Part shown: positions 6,374-8,365 of the stretch, in pieces
Numbering within the stretch: position 1 is the first letter of the stretch
Layout: each line of letters opens with the position of its first letter
Notes under the pieces: model-generated
Seen by the model: the letters and a program-made list of their open reading frames with translations, nothing else
The model's database searches: none
What the model was told of the DNA's origin: nothing
Assembly: GCA_019421925.1 (NCBI GenBank)
Contig: JAHZEH010000024.1
Location: forward strand, 1-8,365
Source: Clostridia bacterium
GTDB taxonomy: Bacteria > Bacillota > Clostridia > Christensenellales > CALWSW01
Reading direction: 5' to 3'
Length of the DNA: 8,365 nt
Translations under genes and position numbers: made by a program

Positions 6374-6402
6374 ATTTTAAGACTTAATTATGGGAGAGTC
6401 AA
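6374..6402 (-). promoter_or_regulatory. strong outward-facing sigma-A-type promoter
   Basis: On the - strand TTGACT (6402-6397), exactly 17 bases, TAAAAT (6379-6374). Transcription would start near 6367 and run left through the 16-bp repeat at 6319-6334, antisense to the recombinase direction and toward gntR, whose start is about 410 bases further. It lies 40 bases inside the left inverted repeat, as expected for an invertible promoter. Confidence 0.6.
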
Positions 6403-6412
6403 CAAAATTCAT

Positions 6413-6431
6413 CATTGTTTGGCACACAATG
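6413..6431. other. inverted repeat upstream of the recombinase
   Basis: CATTGT (6413-6418), 7 bases, ACAATG (6426-6431). It lies between the outward promoter and the recombinase start and could be an operator or a weak hairpin in the leader. A poor + strand promoter overlaps it (TTGTTT 6415-6420, 17 bases, AAAGAT 6438-6443). Confidence 0.3.
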
Positions 6432-6508
6432 CCGCAAAAAGATGCATGGCGCGGACTTCAGAAATCGGGGCTGATTTGGAAAACCGTGATATTGCGGCCG
6501 GCAGAAAT

Positions 6509-6532
6509 AAGCCGTCAAATAGGCCGTCAGAT
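6509..6532 (+). repeat. tandem 12-bp direct repeats before the recombinase start
   Basis: AAGCCGTCAAAT (6509-6520) is followed directly by AGGCCGTCAGAT (6521-6532), 10 of 12 identical. A third copy, AAGCCGTCAAAA, lies at 7667-7678 just after the recombinase stop; with the preceding T, TAAGCCGTCAAA is identical in the outer two. They may be arm-type binding sites of the recombinase. Confidence 0.6.
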
Positions 6533-6550
6533 TTGAAGGGAGAAAACATC

Positions 6551-7660
6551 ATGGCACGACGCGGAGAAAATATTTATCACAGAAAGGATGGGCGCTGGGA
6601 AGGTCGCTTCATCATCGGACGAAACCAGGATGGAAAGCCCAGATTTCGCTCCATCTATGGTAAAAGCTACAGCGAGGTCAAAAAAAACCTGGTTCTTCTC
6701 AAAAGCGAGCACATGGTGCAGGCAAGGGATCAGGCTGTGCTCATCTATGGAAATGGAACCCTTTCCGATTGGATGGATTACTGGCTGGATGTGGTGGAAA
6801 AGCCCCACATACGTCCCACAACCTATACCCTCTATCAGCGAAACATCAACAAGCATCTTCGTCCGCACCTTGGGCAGTATGCGCTGCGGGAGCTGTCGCA
6901 GATACACATTCAAACCATGGTGGACAGCTTAACGCAGGCGCTGGTGTCCAGCACGCTGCACGGCGTCTGCCGTTTACTCAAATCCATCCTGAACGGCGCA
7001 TTGAAAAACCGGCTGATAACAGAGTCCCCTTATCTGGATATCCGTCTGCCCAGATTCCGGCAAAAACAGCCGAGGGTTTTGACCAAAGCTGAACAGCTGC
7101 AGCTGGAGCACGCGGCGGTGGAATCGGGCGGACTGGAATACCTTCTGTGCCTTTATACCGGGATTCGGCTGGGCGAGCTGTGTGCTCTGCGCTATGAAGA
7201 CATCAACTTTACTTCCAATCTGCTTACTGTGTCGCATTCCGTAAAACGGGTGAATGTCGGACGCGCCACCAGGTTGATCGTAGGAGCGCCTAAGACAGAC
7301 AGCTCTGTGCGGGAAATTCCCCTGCCGGTCTTCCTGCTCAAACTGCTTGCCGACCGGATGAGCAATGCCAACGCCGCGGAAGATGAGTTCATCTTCCCCA
7401 GCGCCAAAGGCGGTGCTGCCGAGCCCCGCACCGTCCAGAAACGGTTTGAACGTTTGGCCGAAAAAGCCGGGATCAGAGGCGCGCACATGCACACCCTGCG
7501 GCACACGTTTGCCATGCGCAGCCTGGAGCGCGGAATGGGATACAAGGGATTGTCTGAAATCCTGGGGCACAGTTCTTCTGAGATAACGATCAGGCATTAT
7601 GATAACTGCACGCTGGAGAAAAAACAGGAGATCATGCAGAATGCAAAACTGATTGCATGA
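6551..7660 (+). CDS. tyrosine recombinase/integrase, catalytically complete
   Basis: Site-specific recombinase that cuts and rejoins DNA through a 3'-phosphotyrosine intermediate. The start is ATG 6551, 8 bases after GGGAG (6538-6542); the frame is open back to a TTG at 6419, but that stretch has no ribosome binding site and contains repeats. The 369-residue product begins MARRGENIYHRKDGRWEGRF, an AP2-like arm-binding domain (about 1-50), then a helical core-binding domain (about 70-165) and a catalytic domain (about 174-369). All six active-site residues are seen: R206 (TGIRLGE), K248 (APKTDSS), H314 and R317 (HTLRHTFA), H340 (LGHSS) and nucleophile Y350 (RHYDN). It resembles Tn916/phage-type integrases. 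It lies inside a 16-bp inverted repeat with no excisionase, replication or transfer gene visible nearby, so a DNA-inversion role is as plausible as element integration. Confidence 0.93.
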   Translation: MARRGENIYHRKDGRWEGRFIIGRNQDGKPRFRSIYGKSYSEVKKNLVLLKSEHMVQARDQAVLIYGNGTLSDWMDYWLDVVEKPHIRPTTYTLYQRNINKHLRPHLGQYALRELSQIHIQTMVDSLTQALVSSTLHGVCRLLKSILNGALKNRLITESPYLDIRLPRFRQKQPRVLTKAEQLQLEHAAVESGGLEYLLCLYTGIRLGELCALRYEDINFTSNLLTVSHSVKRVNVGRATRLIVGAPKTDSSVREIPLPVFLLKLLADRMSNANAAEDEFIFPSAKGGAAEPRTVQKRFERLAEKAGIRGAHMHTLRHTFAMRSLERGMGYKGLSEILGHSSSEITIRHYDNCTLEKKQEIMQNAKLIA

Positions 7661-7666
7661 CCGGTT

Positions 7667-7678
7667 AAGCCGTCAAAA
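7667..7678 (+). repeat. third copy of the 12-bp direct repeat
   Basis: AAGCCGTCAAAA lies six bases after the recombinase stop codon. It matches the copy at 6509-6520 in 11 of 12 positions, in the same orientation. Confidence 0.55.
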
Positions 7679-7739
7679 TTGGTCACCAGGCTCCTTGAAA
7701 ACTGCATAATTCCATAGGATCTGAGTGAGACGCGCAATC

Positions 7740-7755
7740 TACATAATTTTGCGAA
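7740..7755 (-). repeat. right copy of 16-bp inverted repeat flanking the recombinase
   Basis: TACATAATTTTGCGAA is the exact reverse complement of 6319-6334. It lies 79 bases after the recombinase stop codon. Confidence 0.85.
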
Positions 7756-8132
7756 TGCCTTTGCCTGATAAAGTGCTCATGCAAGCGCTCGTTTATCCCC
7801 GGAAAACCGGACGAAGAACGGCGAATGATTTCGATAATTGCATAATGCTGAACAGGAGAAACTGCTGAAGAGCAATTGTGCTGTAACTAAGGAGCTTTCC
7901 GTTGATAGACGGTTCAAACCAGGAAACGACAGCCGGTGGACAGCATGGCTGTTTTTTCATGTTAAGGGGAGATTTGGGAGGAATGAACGATGGAGCGATT
8001 GACAGGAGGCCAGGCTGCCGTCTGGGTGCCTTGTGAATGAATTGGGGCGGGGGAAGTCTGCCGGTTTCGGAGATGATAGGGACGTGTTCCATGGAGGCAA
8101 GGGGAGGAACCGGCGCCCGAAAGCAGGTGAGC
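7756..8132 (+). other. gene-poor region with hairpins
   Basis: No recognisable protein is encoded. Visible structure: a hairpin at 7767-7797 (GATAAA-GTGCT pairing with AGCGC and TTTATC, with a 3-base bulge), a long-range stem at 7834-7841/7872-7879 (ATAATTGC with GCAATTGT, one wobble), and a probable terminator at 7929-7957. Two very short frames have ribosome binding sites: a TTG frame at 7902-8036 (AAGGAG 7 bases upstream, 44 residues) and an ATG frame at 7990 (16 residues). Neither resembles a family I know. If the recombinase segment inverts, this would be the leader transcribed by the incoming promoter. Confidence 0.4.
7929..7957 (+). terminator. probable intrinsic terminator downstream of the recombinase
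   Basis: ACAGCC (7929-7934) pairs with GGCTGT (7947-7952) across a 12-base loop, followed by six T residues (7952-7957). The stem is short and an alternative CAG/CTG hairpin inside it competes, so strength is uncertain. Confidence 0.55.
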
Positions 8133-8365
8133 ATGGATAATCAGTATTTTATAGGGGATCAGAATCAGCACCACCGGTATGTGCCCGCTGCATTGCCTCA
8201 GAACGCCCGGGTGTATCTGCTGGAAATTCAAAAAGGCAAGCCCGGACAGCATGCCGGATACATCCATAATCTCTAATGCAGGGAGCCGGCATATTTCGGA
8301 AGCCTCGCACATGCCGTTTTGCAGATGGACCGCTTGATGGACAGGATGTTATGCCCGGCAGCGGC
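8133..8365 (+). pseudogene. small open frame interrupted by one TAA, running off the window
   Basis: From ATG 8133 (AGGTGA just upstream as a partial ribosome binding site) the frame reads 47 residues, starting MDNQYFIGDQNQHHRYV, to TAA at 8274-8276. The same frame then stays open to the window end: EPAYFGSLAHAVLQMDRLMD and beyond. The two parts together look like one small protein: a strand-rich VYLLEIQKGK...GYI segment followed by FGSLAHAVLQMDRLMD, an amphipathic helix; short clostridial proteins of this general pattern exist, but I cannot name the family. TAA is one base from a Tyr codon, so a nonsense mutation is the simplest explanation. Alternatives are a genuine 47-residue peptide, or a separate downstream frame starting at the ATG that overlaps the stop (TAATG, 8274-8278). 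The frame is also open upstream to an ATG at 8037. Confidence 0.4.

Noticed and set aside
6419..6550. 44-residue N-terminal extension of the recombinase from a TTG at 6419
   Set aside because: No ribosome binding site at the TTG, and an inverted repeat and tandem 12-bp repeats occupy the stretch; ATG 6551 has a well-spaced GGGAG and matches the expected family N-terminus.
7693..7710. CCTTGAAAACTGCATAAT, resembling the end of rRNA spacer regions
   Set aside because: There is no rRNA sequence nearby; the match is short and probably accidental.
7999..8027. Perfect TTGACA at 7999-8004 as a -35 box
   Set aside because: No -10-like sequence at 16-18 bases downstream; the region is GC-rich.

Overview
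The window looks like a chromosomal segment of a fairly GC-rich member of the Clostridia, most likely an Oscillospiraceae-type gut Firmicute (Flavonifractor/Intestinimonas-like). This is inferred from the order gpmI-secG-rnr-smpB-ssrA, the strong AGGAGG-type ribosome binding sites, the use of GTG and TTG starts, and an integrase N-terminus of a kind common in that group. No species call is possible from the sequence alone.

The left half (1-5500) is conserved housekeeping DNA, all on the + strand. It holds the 3' three quarters of 2,3-bisphosphoglycerate-independent phosphoglycerate mutase (gpmI), the Sec translocon subunit secG, the 3'-5' exoribonuclease RNase R (rnr) with a long Lys/Ala-rich N-terminal extension, smpB, and the tmRNA gene ssrA. 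The last three form a functional set: tmRNA and SmpB rescue stalled ribosomes, and in studied bacteria RNase R degrades the non-stop mRNA. Promoter-like sites precede secG and smpB; strong intrinsic terminators follow secG and ssrA, with a weaker candidate after gpmI.

The right half (5450-8365) is accessory DNA placed directly against the 3' end of ssrA, a common integration site. It begins with a scar: two 11-bp repeats, a short out-of-frame reading frame resembling the C-terminal tail of a tyrosine recombinase, and a GntR-type regulator that seems cut short by fusion to that tail (all - strand). Next comes an intergenic region with a candidate divergent promoter pair and a possible short terminated RNA.

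Then comes an intact tyrosine recombinase with all six catalytic residues. Its gene sits between two perfect 16-bp inverted repeats (6319-6334 and 7740-7755). A good sigma-A-type promoter lies just inside the left repeat and points outward, and imperfect 12-bp direct repeats flank the coding region. This layout fits a self-contained invertible promoter switch: one orientation would transcribe leftward toward the GntR gene, the other rightward past 7756. That is the most interesting hypothesis in the window and it is untested.

The last 700 bases hold hairpins, a probable terminator and a small open frame broken by one in-frame TAA that stays open to the window edge.
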